Assembly (NCBI GenBank): GCA_947501105.1
Contig: CANMUP010000003.1
Span: forward strand, 620,001-684,000
Direction of reading: 5' to 3'
Source: an uncultured Flaviramulus sp.
GTDB taxonomy: Bacteria; Bacteroidota; Bacteroidia; Flavobacteriales; Flavobacteriaceae
DNA length: 64,000 nt
How positions within the stretch are numbered: position 1 is the first letter of the stretch; every line of letters begins with the position of its first letter. Positions 37,470-44,794 of the stretch are shown piece by piece. The position numbers and the translations under genes were made by a program. The notes under the pieces were generated by a model. The model saw nothing but the letters and a program-made list of their open reading frames with translations. It was not told the DNA's origin and searched no databases.

Positions 37470-38621
37470 TTAAAATAATGCAATTTTCTCATTATTCATC
37501 ATCACGAAATCGTTTTCGTAACCTAACTGTACCTCATTACCTTTTTCATCGAATACTTTAAATCCATTGGCATCTAATATTTTATGAGCAAAAAAAGTAT
37601 CCATTTTATCTATTTTTTCAATTTTGGGAATGAATTCTATTCTATTATCAATTAAAGTTTCCTGATACATAATCCCAATGTCATGTAATTTATCTTCATA
37701 CTCCCCTCCTAGTTTAGCATTTCTGATTATAACATCAAAAAAGCATTTTTCGTTTTCAGGAATATCAAAATATGCTTTGTATAAACTACCATCAACAACG
37801 TTATTAGCTATATAATTTAAAGACTCTAGCATAGACATATAAATATACTCTCGTGTTATATCTCGTGCATAATCGTTATGAAAATGACCAGCTTCAAACA
37901 AAATTGTAGGGACATTTGCATTTTGAAATGTATCTCCTACACAATTCAAATTAAAAGCATCATCATAAACACCAACTTGATTAGGTATTACTTTTTGAAG
38001 CATAGCATTCATGATCGCTATAACCTCCATGGCTACTTTACGATTTGGTGTAATTGTACAATCTTTATCTTGAGCTGGGGCTAAAAACGATACAGTAGCT
38101 GGCTTATTTACATTTCCAGCACTAAAAATTGTACGCTGTCCGTGAAGGTTATAACAAAAATGTGGCTTAAACTCATCGAAAACCTCTCTAATTACCTTGC
38201 TTTCTGGTTGTGATAAACGCTGTGCATCTCTATTTAAATCTATGTTTTTCGCATTAACTCTTGTGTAAGCATTAGCTCCGTCTGGATTTAAAATAGGTAT
38301 AATACACAAAGTACAAGCCTGCAAAATATAATCTAGATTAGAATCTTTACTTAAAAGCGTATTTAAAATATCAAATATTGCTTTGGTAGTTGTCGATTCG
38401 TTTCCGTGCATTTGCGACCACATCAATATTTTTTTATTTCCGTTACCAATCTTTAACGAATAAATAGGATTGTCTAAAACAGATTTACCAATAGTATTTA
38501 CACCTAAAGATTTGCTTAACTTTTCTAATAAAGGTTCAATATTATTATTAGTAATATATCTATGATTCAGGCTGCTTTCTTTATGTTTTAAAAACAGTGA
38601 TTCAATATCTTCTACGTTCAT
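37470..38621 (-). CDS. M14-family zinc carboxypeptidase
   Basis: This 383-residue protein carries the M14 zinc site: MHGNESTTTKAIFD (H-x-x-E) and YNLHGQRTIF (third zinc ligand). It also has NIDLNRDAQ (substrate-carboxylate contacts) and LFEAGHFHND (catalytic glutamate). No signal peptide is visible, so a cytoplasmic location is suggested. It probably trims peptides from the C-terminus. Upstream lie a TACATTTG box read on the minus strand (38639-38646), a TTG 16 bases farther out, and a 14-base palindrome. Confidence 0.88.
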   Translation of the reverse strand: MNVEDIESLFLKHKESSLNHRYITNNNIEPLLEKLSKSLGVNTIGKSVLDNPIYSLKIGNGNKKILMWSQMHGNESTTTKAIFDILNTLLSKDSNLDYILQACTLCIIPILNPDGANAYTRVNAKNIDLNRDAQRLSQPESKVIREVFDEFKPHFCYNLHGQRTIFSAGNVNKPATVSFLAPAQDKDCTITPNRKVAMEVIAIMNAMLQKVIPNQVGVYDDAFNLNCVGDTFQNANVPTILFEAGHFHNDYARDITREYIYMSMLESLNYIANNVVDGSLYKAYFDIPENEKCFFDVIIRNAKLGGEYEDKLHDIGIMYQETLIDNRIEFIPKIEKIDKMDTFFAHKILDANGFKVFDEKGNEVQLGYENDFVMMNNEKIALF

Positions 38622-38638
38622 TGAAATTTTTTAAAATA

Positions 38639-38672
38639 CAAATGTAAACATTTACTAATTTACAATTGTAAA
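38639..38672 (-). promoter_or_regulatory. Promoter and palindromic operator of the M14 carboxypeptidase gene
   Basis: On the minus strand TACATTTG (38646-38639) matches the Bacteroidota -7 box TAnnTTTG, and a TTG lies 16 bases upstream (38665-38663), one base short of the usual spacing. The TTG sits inside the perfect palindrome TTTACAATTGTAAA at 38659-38672. Its TTACA-N2-TGTAA core recurs at the neighbouring helix-turn-helix gene, so a repressor site is likely. Confidence 0.55.
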
Positions 38673-38871
38673 CACATGTTTATTAGCAGTTTGTTTACAT
38701 TACTATACAAATTGAACGTTTTAATCGACCTATAATTATCAATAATTGGTGCTGTCTAAATAATAACACATATATATATTATTTTCAGATATTTATAGTG
38801 TTTTATATAAATTATAAGTTCAATTTTTAAAACAATATTATGTATTCTAAACACTATTATTTCAAATATAT

Positions 38872-38887
38872 CGTTACATTTGTAACG
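38872..38887 (+). promoter_or_regulatory. Promoter with overlapping operator of the HTH regulator gene
   Basis: TACATTTG at 38875-38882 matches the -7 box and lies about 31 bases before the ATG at 38914. It is embedded in the inverted repeat CGTTACA-TT-TGTAACG (38872-38887). A protein bound there would block the promoter, which suggests autoregulation by the gene it drives. The core is the same TTACA-N2-TGTAA found at 38659-38672. Confidence 0.6.
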
Positions 38888-38913
38888 TAACTAGCCCTAA
38901 TCCCAAGTTTACA

Positions 38914-39282
38914 ATGATAAACAATGAAGATTTTGTTAAACGACTCCAAAAAGTAATAGATTATTACGGTGAATCCGCTTCGTCCTTCGCTGAAAAAATT
39001 GGTGCCCAACGCTCTAGTATTTCGCATATTTTGTCTGGCAGAAACAAGCCTAGTTTAGACTTTATTTTAAAAATCCTTTCCTCATTTCCTGAAGTTGAAT
39101 TGTATTGGTTGTTAAATGGCAAAGGCGAATTTCCATCTAACAATAATCCAGTCGATGAAAAAACCAAAACTCCAGAATTAAAATTTGAAGACACATTGCA
39201 ATCTGAAATTGGAAACAAAAAAAAGATTGAGCGCATAATTATTTTTTATTCTGACGGAAGTTTTAAAAATTTTCAGAATTAA
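38914..39282 (+). CDS. XRE-type helix-turn-helix regulator
   Basis: The protein has 122 residues. Residues 5-70 form a five-helix Cro/C1-type domain (SASSFAEKIGAQRSSISHILSGRNKPSLDFILKIL). A variable linker follows, and then a short C-terminal strand motif (KIERIIIFYSDGSFKNF). The gene is divergent from the M14/Lrp unit. Two similar palindromes in the shared 292-base upstream region suggest it controls both itself and the peptidase. Confidence 0.88.
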   Translation: MINNEDFVKRLQKVIDYYGESASSFAEKIGAQRSSISHILSGRNKPSLDFILKILSSFPEVELYWLLNGKGEFPSNNNPVDEKTKTPELKFEDTLQSEIGNKKKIERIIIFYSDGSFKNFQN

Positions 39283-39295
39283 CAGCTTTCTTTAC

Positions 39296-39303
39296 TAGCT
39301 TTG
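39296..39303 (+). promoter_or_regulatory. -7 promoter box of the small lipoprotein gene
   Basis: TAGCTTTG fits TAnnTTTG and lies 15 bases before the ATG at 39319. An in-frame TTG at 39301 falls inside this box and so cannot be the translation start of a transcript made from it. Confidence 0.5.
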
Positions 39304-39318
39304 CATAAATTATTTTTT

Positions 39319-39687
39319 ATGCGCTTTTTATGCTTCCTCTTATTACTTAGTCTTTTTAGTTGTTACGAAACTGCAAGGGACTGTAAAGATTATAAAACTG
39401 GTGAATTTTATAGTGAAGTTTCTATAAATGATGAGTTATTCAGATCAACATTTATAAGAACAAAAAAATTACAGATAGAAACTTATAATAACCAAATTGA
39501 TTCATCAAAATTGAGGTGGATAAATGATTGTGAGGTGATTTTTAAAACTATCAACCCCAAAAATATGGCTGAAAAGAAAGATATTCACTTGAAAATTCTA
39601 ACTACTACTGATTCCTCGTATACTTTTGAATATTCTTATGTTGGTGAAACAAAAAAACAAAAAGGAATAGCTTATAAAGCTAAGTAA
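39319..39687 (+). CDS. Small lipoprotein of unknown function
   Basis: Starting at the ATG at 39319, the 122-residue product has a lipoprotein signal with a lipobox ending in LFSC. It is followed by YETARDCKDYKTGEF, a KLRWINDCEVIF strand with a second conserved-looking cysteine, and NPKNMAEKKDIHLKIL. The compact strand-rich region suggests a small beta-barrel or beta-sandwich at the cell envelope. Flavobacterial homologues are, to my recollection, sometimes mislabelled as DNA topoisomerase IV. Nothing in the sequence supports that name. Confidence 0.7.
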   Translation: MRFLCFLLLLSLFSCYETARDCKDYKTGEFYSEVSINDELFRSTFIRTKKLQIETYNNQIDSSKLRWINDCEVIFKTINPKNMAEKKDIHLKILTTTDSSYTFEYSYVGETKKQKGIAYKAK

Positions 39688-39690
39688 TAA

Positions 39691-40191
39691 CTAATCAAAA
39701 GGATATAAAAACGATTCTACTAAATTGAATTTCAACTCTTTGTTGCTAGTTATTTCGTAAGTTAAAAATATTTCACCCCAATATTCACCATCAGAAAAAT
39801 CGGCAATAATCCATTTATGGTTTAGCATTTTTACAGTGTTAATCAATATTTTTCTGCCTTCGCTCGCTGCGTATGGCACTATAGGATGATCTCCTTTAGC
39901 TTCATTTAATTTATAAAGTTCGTCTTTTATAAAAGGTATTAATTCATCTACATTATAGCCATCATTTTCAAAATAGCTAATTGCATCTTCATTTCTGTTC
40001 AAATTAAAATGTGAAAGACTTAAAACTTCATCCTGAAGCGCAGCTATAGAATCTTTATATTTTAAGGATTTAGACTTGTAATTTTCTAGCTTATTATCTA
40101 TGTCTTCGAATACACGCTTAGAGTTAACATATTGAAACAGTATTAACAATACCGAAAACACAAATAGATACATAAAAATTCTTTGTTTCAT
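39691..40191 (-). CDS. Unknown membrane-anchored protein with coiled coil
   Basis: This 166-residue protein has one N-terminal hydrophobic helix (about residues 5-22) and then a predicted coiled coil (IDNKLENYKSKSLKYKDSIAAL). A C-terminal alpha/beta region follows (GRKILINTVKMLNHKWIIADFSDGEYWGEIFLTYEI). I do not recognise the family. It converges with the lipoprotein gene and lies 11 bases downstream of the MBL gene on the same strand, so the two are probably cotranscribed. Confidence 0.65.
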   Translation of the reverse strand: MKQRIFMYLFVFSVLLILFQYVNSKRVFEDIDNKLENYKSKSLKYKDSIAALQDEVLSLSHFNLNRNEDAISYFENDGYNVDELIPFIKDELYKLNEAKGDHPIVPYAASEGRKILINTVKMLNHKWIIADFSDGEYWGEIFLTYEITSNKELKFNLVESFLYPFD

Positions 40192-40202
40192 CTTTTTTAA
40201 TT

Positions 40203-40964
40203 TTATACGGTTATTTTTAAACCATCATAAGCCAAAAAAACATTTTCTGGCAGATTTTGTTGTACTTCGTCATGAAAGCCTAACAAGTGACTTATATGTG
40301 TTAAATACGTTTTTTCTGGTCTTACTTTTTCAATAAACTGCAATGCTTCTTCTAAATTGAAATGAGAAATATGCGGTTGAATACGTAACGCATTAACAAC
40401 TAGAACTTTTAGGTTTCTAAGTTTTTCAACTTCATCATCATCTACTGTCTTTACATCTGTTAAATATGCAAAGTCATTAAACCTGAAACCAAAAACTTGA
40501 ACAAAATAATGATTTACATCAATAGGCACAACTTCAATTCCTGATAAATCAAATGGTATATTTTCAATAATGTTTGTTATTATTGTTGGTGCACCAGGGT
40601 ATTTATTTTCTGTTTCAAAAATATAATCAAATCTACTTTTTATTGATTTAATAACGCGCTCGTGTGCATATATATTCATATCACCATTCATGTAACACAA
40701 GGGTCTAATGTCGTCTATACCTGCTACATGATCAGAGTGTTCGTGCGTAAATATAATACCATCAATTTTTTCGCATCCACATTTCAACATTTGTTGCCTA
40801 AAATCCGGACCACAATCAATCACATAAGCAAAATTATCCCATTCAATTAAAATAGAAACCCTCAACCGTTTGTCTTTAGGGTTTTCACTTAAACATACAG
40901 GATGCTTGCTCCCAATAACCGGAATACCTTGAGATGTACCTGTGCCAAGAAATGTAATTTTCAA
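40203..40964 (-). CDS. MBL-fold metallo-hydrolase (PhnP-like)
   Basis: The start is taken at the TTG at 40964 (KITFLGTGTSQGIP). A second TTG three codons upstream is possible. The product has 253 residues and the metallo-beta-lactamase signature THEHSDH with the following GIDDIRPL. Later come FAYLTDV and YLTHISHLLGFH, which provide the remaining metal ligands. The layout matches PhnP-like phosphodiesterases and other cytosolic MBL enzymes of the Bacteroidota. The substrate is not evident. Confidence 0.88.
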   Translation of the reverse strand: MKITFLGTGTSQGIPVIGSKHPVCLSENPKDKRLRVSILIEWDNFAYVIDCGPDFRQQMLKCGCEKIDGIIFTHEHSDHVAGIDDIRPLCYMNGDMNIYAHERVIKSIKSRFDYIFETENKYPGAPTIITNIIENIPFDLSGIEVVPIDVNHYFVQVFGFRFNDFAYLTDVKTVDDDEVEKLRNLKVLVVNALRIQPHISHFNLEEALQFIEKVRPEKTYLTHISHLLGFHDEVQQNLPENVFLAYDGLKITV

Positions 40965-41003
40965 AAAAATCAATTATTTAACTACAAAAATAAGCTTATT
41001 TTT

Positions 41004-41032
41004 TTGTTTGCTACAGTTATTTAATACCTTTG
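41004..41032 (+). promoter_or_regulatory. Promoter (TTG-N18-TACCTTTG) of the following conserved gene
   Basis: TTG at 41004-41006 and TACCTTTG at 41025-41032 are 18 bases apart, which matches the consensus for Bacteroidota housekeeping promoters in both sequence and spacing. The ATG at 41062 is 30 bases downstream. This excludes an upstream in-frame start at 40942. Confidence 0.7.
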
Positions 41033-41061
41033 TATTATTAAAAACTACTCAAAAAAAGATT

Positions 41062-42540
41062 ATGGAAATTACCATAAAGGGGGATAAAGAATTTGATGAT
41101 ATTCCATCATTGAAGTCTAAAGCACTACGTATAAATTTAAACGAAAATATTTACGGAACATTTGCTGAGATTGGTGCAGGTCAAGAAACTTGTCGTCACT
41201 TTTTTCGAGCTGGTGGTGCGTCGGGGACTATAGCAAAAGCAATGTCTGCTTACGACAAGGACTTTAGTGATGCCATTTATGGGATAGAAGATGATAGGCG
41301 CTATGTAACAGAAGCGCGTTTGCGTAAGATGCTTTCTCATGAAATGAGTCTTATGGAAAAACGTATTACTCGTGATAAACATCCTAATAAGATATTTTTC
41401 ACTTATGCTAATACCGTAGCAACAATTGACTTTGCTAAAAAATTTAAAGGTCATGGTTGGGTAGGCATTAAATATCAAGTTGAATCAGAGGGAGATTATA
41501 ACGAAATAATATTGCATGTTCGTTTTAAAGAAACTGATCCTCGTTTACAACAAGAAACCTTAGGTGTTTTAGGCACAAACCTTATTTATGGTGCCTTTTA
41601 TAAGTATAACGAACCAAAAAAATTACTACGCTATCTATACGACCACTTAGATCAAGATCAATTAGAAATTGATACGATTAACTTTTCTGGTCCTGTTTTT
41701 AAAGACGTAGACAATAGACTTATGAGTTTACAACTGGTTAAAAATGGCATGACGGATGCCGTTATGTTTAGTCCAGATGGCAATAACGTACTTCCTGCAA
41801 AAGTTTTATACAAAAAGAATATTTTAGCTTTGCGTGGTAGTTTTAGGCCAGTAACTAAAGTAAACATGGCTATGTATGAGAAATCATATGATATGTTTAT
41901 TAAGGAAAACAAAGTAGATGTAGACAAAACTGAAGTTGTTTTTGAAATAACCTTATCTAATCTCCGTGCCGAAGGAGAAATAGATGAGCAAGATTTTATG
42001 GATAGAGCAGATTTATTATGCTCACTTGGGCAATCAGTAATGATTTCTAATTTCCAAGAATACTACAAAGTGGTTGAATACTTCTCTACTTATACCAAAG
42101 CAAGAATGGGGCTTGCCATGGGAGTCAACAATTTGATTGATATTTTTGATGAAAAATACTATCGCCATTTAAGTGGTGGGATACTTGAAGCTTTCGGAAA
42201 ATTATTCTTCAAAGATTTGAAAGTATATTTATACCCAATGCTTGATCCAGAAACAGGAGAATTAATTGATAGTAAAAATTTAAAGGTTTATCCACGCATG
42301 AAAGAGCTTTATAAGTTCTTTAAATACAACGGAAAAGTAATTGATATTGAAGATTATGACACCAGTATTATGAGTATTTTTTCTAGAGAAATTCTTCAAA
42401 AAATTGAAAACGGAGAACGCGGTTGGGAAAATATGCTTCCAGAAGGTACTGCAGATTTAATTAAAGATTACCGATTGTTTGGATACACACGCAAGCCTTT
42501 AAAACCAACAACAATTAAGAAAAGAGTAGCAAAAAAATAG
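41062..42540 (+). CDS. Conserved Bacteroidota protein of unknown function
   Basis: The ATG at 41062, downstream of a good promoter, gives 492 residues. The protein is soluble. Recognisable stretches are TFAEIGAGQETCRHFFRAGG, ASGTIAKAMSAYDKDF, GVLGTNLIYGAFY and HLSGGILEAFGKLFF. I recall close relatives throughout Flavobacteriia, often with a doubtful nicotinate-nucleotide adenylyltransferase label. No HxGH adenylyltransferase motif is present here, so that name is not adopted. The gene is monocistronic and ends in a strong terminator. A housekeeping role is likely but unknown. Confidence 0.75.
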   Translation: MEITIKGDKEFDDIPSLKSKALRINLNENIYGTFAEIGAGQETCRHFFRAGGASGTIAKAMSAYDKDFSDAIYGIEDDRRYVTEARLRKMLSHEMSLMEKRITRDKHPNKIFFTYANTVATIDFAKKFKGHGWVGIKYQVESEGDYNEIILHVRFKETDPRLQQETLGVLGTNLIYGAFYKYNEPKKLLRYLYDHLDQDQLEIDTINFSGPVFKDVDNRLMSLQLVKNGMTDAVMFSPDGNNVLPAKVLYKKNILALRGSFRPVTKVNMAMYEKSYDMFIKENKVDVDKTEVVFEITLSNLRAEGEIDEQDFMDRADLLCSLGQSVMISNFQEYYKVVEYFSTYTKARMGLAMGVNNLIDIFDEKYYRHLSGGILEAFGKLFFKDLKVYLYPMLDPETGELIDSKNLKVYPRMKELYKFFKYNGKVIDIEDYDTSIMSIFSREILQKIENGERGWENMLPEGTADLIKDYRLFGYTRKPLKPTTIKKRVAKK

Positions 42541-42554
42541 AAATTCACTTATAG

Positions 42555-42588
42555 AAAAAAAGCTTTGGTTAACCAAAGCCTTTTTTTT
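42555..42588. terminator. Rho-independent terminator
   Basis: GCTTTGG-TTAA-CCAAAGC forms a perfect hairpin between an A-run and a run of eight T residues. It ends the plus-strand gene at 42540 and, read on the other strand, the peroxiredoxin gene. Confidence 0.85.
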
Positions 42589-42592
42589 GTGC

Positions 42593-43045
42593 TTACTCTA
42601 ATATTTGAGTAGCATGTATTTTAGCTTTTACTTTATCAATAACCTTTTCAATAATGCCTTCTTCATTAACAACAAATGTTAGGCGGTGAATACCATCAAA
42701 AGTACGCCCCATAAATTTTTTCTCACCCCAAACACCAAAAGCGTTAATAACTTCTTTGTCAACATCAGCTAATAGCGGATAAGGAAAATTAAATTTCTTT
42801 TTAAAATTAGACTGCTTTTTTTGAGTATCTGCACTAACTCCTATAATCTCATAACCTTGCTCTTGCAAAACTGCATATTCATCTCTTAAATTACAAGCTT
42901 CAACAGTACATGTTGGAGTGTTAGCTTTTGGATAAAAGAAAACAACTAATTTCTTTCCTTTATAATCAGATAGTTTCACGATGTTTCCTTGCTCATCATA
43001 AGCTTCAAAATTTGGTGCTTTATCACCTACTTTTAATGTTGTCAT
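42593..43045 (-). CDS. bcp: Bcp-type thioredoxin-dependent peroxiredoxin
   Basis: The ATG at 43045 (MTTLKVGDKAPNF) is preferred to an upstream in-frame ATG because the family starts here. The product has 150 residues. NTPTCTVEACNLRDEY holds the peroxidatic cysteine and, five residues later, the resolving cysteine of the atypical 2-Cys Bcp/PrxQ class. It reduces hydroperoxides with electrons from thioredoxin. The gene is divergent from the endonuclease III gene with 35 bases between the two starts. Confidence 0.92.
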   Translation of the reverse strand: MTTLKVGDKAPNFEAYDEQGNIVKLSDYKGKKLVVFFYPKANTPTCTVEACNLRDEYAVLQEQGYEIIGVSADTQKKQSNFKKKFNFPYPLLADVDKEVINAFGVWGEKKFMGRTFDGIHRLTFVVNEEGIIEKVIDKVKAKIHATQILE

Positions 43046-43051
43046 ATTGTT

Positions 43052-43059
43052 TAACTTTG
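43052..43059 (+). promoter_or_regulatory. -7 promoter box of the endonuclease III gene
   Basis: TAACTTTG fits TAnnTTTG and lies 21 bases before the ATG at 43081. A TTG at the proper distance is not evident, so only half of the consensus is met. Confidence 0.5.
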
Positions 43060-43080
43060 TTATTGCTAAAATACAACTCA

Positions 43081-43740
43081 ATGACCAAACAAGAAAGTGT
43101 AAACTTTATTATTAATACACTATATAAACTATACCCAGAAATACCAATTCCTCTAGACCACAAGGATCCATACACATTACTTATTGCAGTATTAATGTCT
43201 GCTCAAAGTACCGATGTTCGTGTAAATAAAATAACGCCTTTACTTTTTCAAAAAGCAGACAACCCTTATGATATGGTAAAACTTACTGTTGAAGAAATTA
43301 GAGACATTATAAAGCCAGTTGGCTTATCACCTATGAAAAGCAAAGGAATTCATGGCTTATCAAAAATTATAATTGAAAAGCATAACGGCAAAGTTCCGCA
43401 AAGTTTTGAAGCTTTAGAAGAACTTCCTGCTGTAGGTCATAAAACAGCTAGTGTGGTTATGTCGCAAGCCTTTGGTGTTCCTGCCTTTCCTGTTGATACA
43501 CATATTCACAGATTAATGTACAGATGGAATTTAAGCAATGGTAAAAACGTAGTTCAAACTGAAAAAGATGCTAAACGTCTATTTCCAGAGGAACTTTGGA
43601 ATGAGTTACATCTACAAATTATTTGGTATGGGCGACAATATTCTCCAGCTAGAGGCTGGGATATGGAAAAGGATATTATCACAAAAACTATAGGCAGAAA
43701 AAGTGTTTTAAACGAGTATTATAAAAAAAAGAAGTCCTGA
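43081..43740 (+). CDS. nth: Endonuclease III-like DNA glycosylase without Fe-S cluster cysteines
   Basis: The ATG at 43081 gives 219 residues, the usual start for this family. An in-frame upstream start would run through the divergent gene. The helix-hairpin-helix core is intact: LMSAQSTDVRVNKITP, ELPAVGHKTASVVMSQAF with the catalytic lysine, and FPVDTHIHRLMYR with the catalytic aspartate. It would remove oxidised pyrimidines and nick abasic sites. The protein contains no cysteine at all, so the C-x6-C-x2-C-x5-C [4Fe-4S] loop of the E. coli enzyme is missing. The C-terminus ends in a short basic tail. Confidence 0.9.
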   Translation: MTKQESVNFIINTLYKLYPEIPIPLDHKDPYTLLIAVLMSAQSTDVRVNKITPLLFQKADNPYDMVKLTVEEIRDIIKPVGLSPMKSKGIHGLSKIIIEKHNGKVPQSFEALEELPAVGHKTASVVMSQAFGVPAFPVDTHIHRLMYRWNLSNGKNVVQTEKDAKRLFPEELWNELHLQIIWYGRQYSPARGWDMEKDIITKTIGRKSVLNEYYKKKKS

Positions 43741-43763
43741 CGACTAACAATCAGGACTTTTTT
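43732..43763 (+). terminator. Rho-independent terminator overlapping the nth stop codon
   Basis: AAGTCCTGA and its complement TCAGGACTT pair around a ten-base loop, followed by six T residues. The TGA stop codon lies within the left arm. Confidence 0.8.
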
Positions 43764-43769
43764 CAAAAT

Positions 43770-43916
43770 TTAGTTTAGAAGCGCTTCAAACTTCAATTTA
43801 TTACAATTTATAACACTTAAAGCCTTAGAATAATTTAGAAGAAAATTAACCGTTTCTTCTTTCGGTTCGAGTTCTTTTAAGTTTTTAATAGAATTTTCAG
43901 AGTAAAGTTTTGCCAT
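43770..43916 (-). CDS. Conserved 48-residue small protein downstream of the ECF sigma factor
   Basis: A 48-codon reading frame begins MAKLYSENSIKNLKELEP and continues through KEETVNFLLNYSKALSVI to FEALLN. It is strongly amphipathic and looks like a helical hairpin. The gene lies 56 bases downstream of the sigma-factor gene on the same strand. I recall similar short ORFs (with a T/VxFLLNYSKAL core) behind this sigma factor in other Flavobacteriia, which supports it being real. The function is unknown. A regulator of the sigma factor is one guess. Confidence 0.65.
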   Translation of the reverse strand: MAKLYSENSIKNLKELEPKEETVNFLLNYSKALSVINCNKLKFEALLN

Positions 43917-43972
43917 TTTAATAAATTATGGGTTATTTATTAAGGTAACGTAACAAAACTTTATTTATTGTA

Positions 43973-44563
43973 TTAGTTCGTTAAAACAATATTATGCTTA
44001 TCTATAATCTTTCTTAAATTAATTAATGCATAACGCATTCGCCCCAATGCTGTGTTGATACTAACCCCTGTTCTATCTGAAATTTCTTTAAAACTCATAT
44101 CGCTATAAATACGCATCATCAGTACCTCTTTTTGATCTTCTGGCAACTTATCAACCAAACGTCTTACATCATTTTCTACCTGTTCTTTTATAATGGCTTT
44201 TTCAGCATTTAAACTATTATCACTAAGCACAGAAAAAATACTAAAATCACCACTGTTATCAAATTTTGGCATACGATTATTTTTTCTAAAAAAGTCTATA
44301 ACTAAGTTATGAGAAATACGCATTACCCAAGGTAAAAATTTCCCTTCTTCATTATATGCACCACGTTTAAGAGTACGAATAACTTTAATGAATGTATCCT
44401 GAAAAATATCTTCAGCTACATCTCTATCATAAACTTTTGAATAAATAAAACTATAAATTTTTTGCTTGTGCCTTGTTATAAGAATTTCTAAGGAACTTTC
44501 ATCGCCTTTAATATAGTTGCTAACCAAAATAGCATCTGAAATAAGTTTGTATTGCATAATCAT
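43973..44563 (-). CDS. ECF-type RNA polymerase sigma factor
   Basis: The start is placed at ATG 44563 (MIMQYKLISDAIL), giving 196 residues. The longer frame would add about 40 residues foreign to the family. Region 2 is seen in DRDVAEDIFQDTFIKVIRTLKRG with the preceding YSFIYSKVY. Region 4 is seen in LPEDQKEVLMMRIYSDMSFKEISDRTGVSINTALGRMRYAL, including the helix-turn-helix. It directs RNA polymerase to specific promoters. No anti-sigma factor is adjacent. A 48-residue ORF follows instead. The 5-prime leader can form an AAGCAA/TTGCTT hairpin. Confidence 0.92.
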   Translation of the reverse strand: MIMQYKLISDAILVSNYIKGDESSLEILITRHKQKIYSFIYSKVYDRDVAEDIFQDTFIKVIRTLKRGAYNEEGKFLPWVMRISHNLVIDFFRKNNRMPKFDNSGDFSIFSVLSDNSLNAEKAIIKEQVENDVRRLVDKLPEDQKEVLMMRIYSDMSFKEISDRTGVSINTALGRMRYALINLRKIIDKHNIVLTN

Positions 44564-44762
44564 TACTTTTAGTGCATTGAAGCAAGCTTCTTTGCTTGGG
44601 GTTAAATTTTTAAAAAGTAATGTTCTGCTATAGGCGAGAGTTGTTTTTGTAGTTAATATGAAATCAAATATAACAACAATCATTCCTAAAAAGCAAAAAA
44701 AATGCGTTTTTTTTAACTATTTATTAAACAATAATCCATTTTTTAAGCTGATTTACTTATAG

Positions 44763-44770
44763 TATCTTTG
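44763..44770 (+). promoter_or_regulatory. -7 promoter box of uvrA
   Basis: TATCTTTG matches TAnnTTTG and lies 24 bases before the ATG at 44795. No TTG is seen at the -33 position, where TTT occurs instead. Confidence 0.55.
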
Positions 44771-44794
44771 CAAAATTATTCCTTTTTATAGCCT

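Noticed and set aside
39301-39318. TTG start at 39301 for the small lipoprotein.
   Set aside because: The TTG is part of the TAnnTTTG box. The ATG at 39319 gives a normal lipoprotein signal peptide.
40942-41061. In-frame upstream extension of the conserved gene at 41062 (start at 40942).
   Set aside because: A consensus promoter (41004-41032) lies downstream of that start, the extension overlaps the divergent MBL gene, and the added residues are hydrophobic and unlike the family.
44564-44683. Forty-residue N-terminal extension of the ECF sigma factor.
   Set aside because: The extension has no similarity to sigma factors. MIMQYKL at 44563 matches the usual start.
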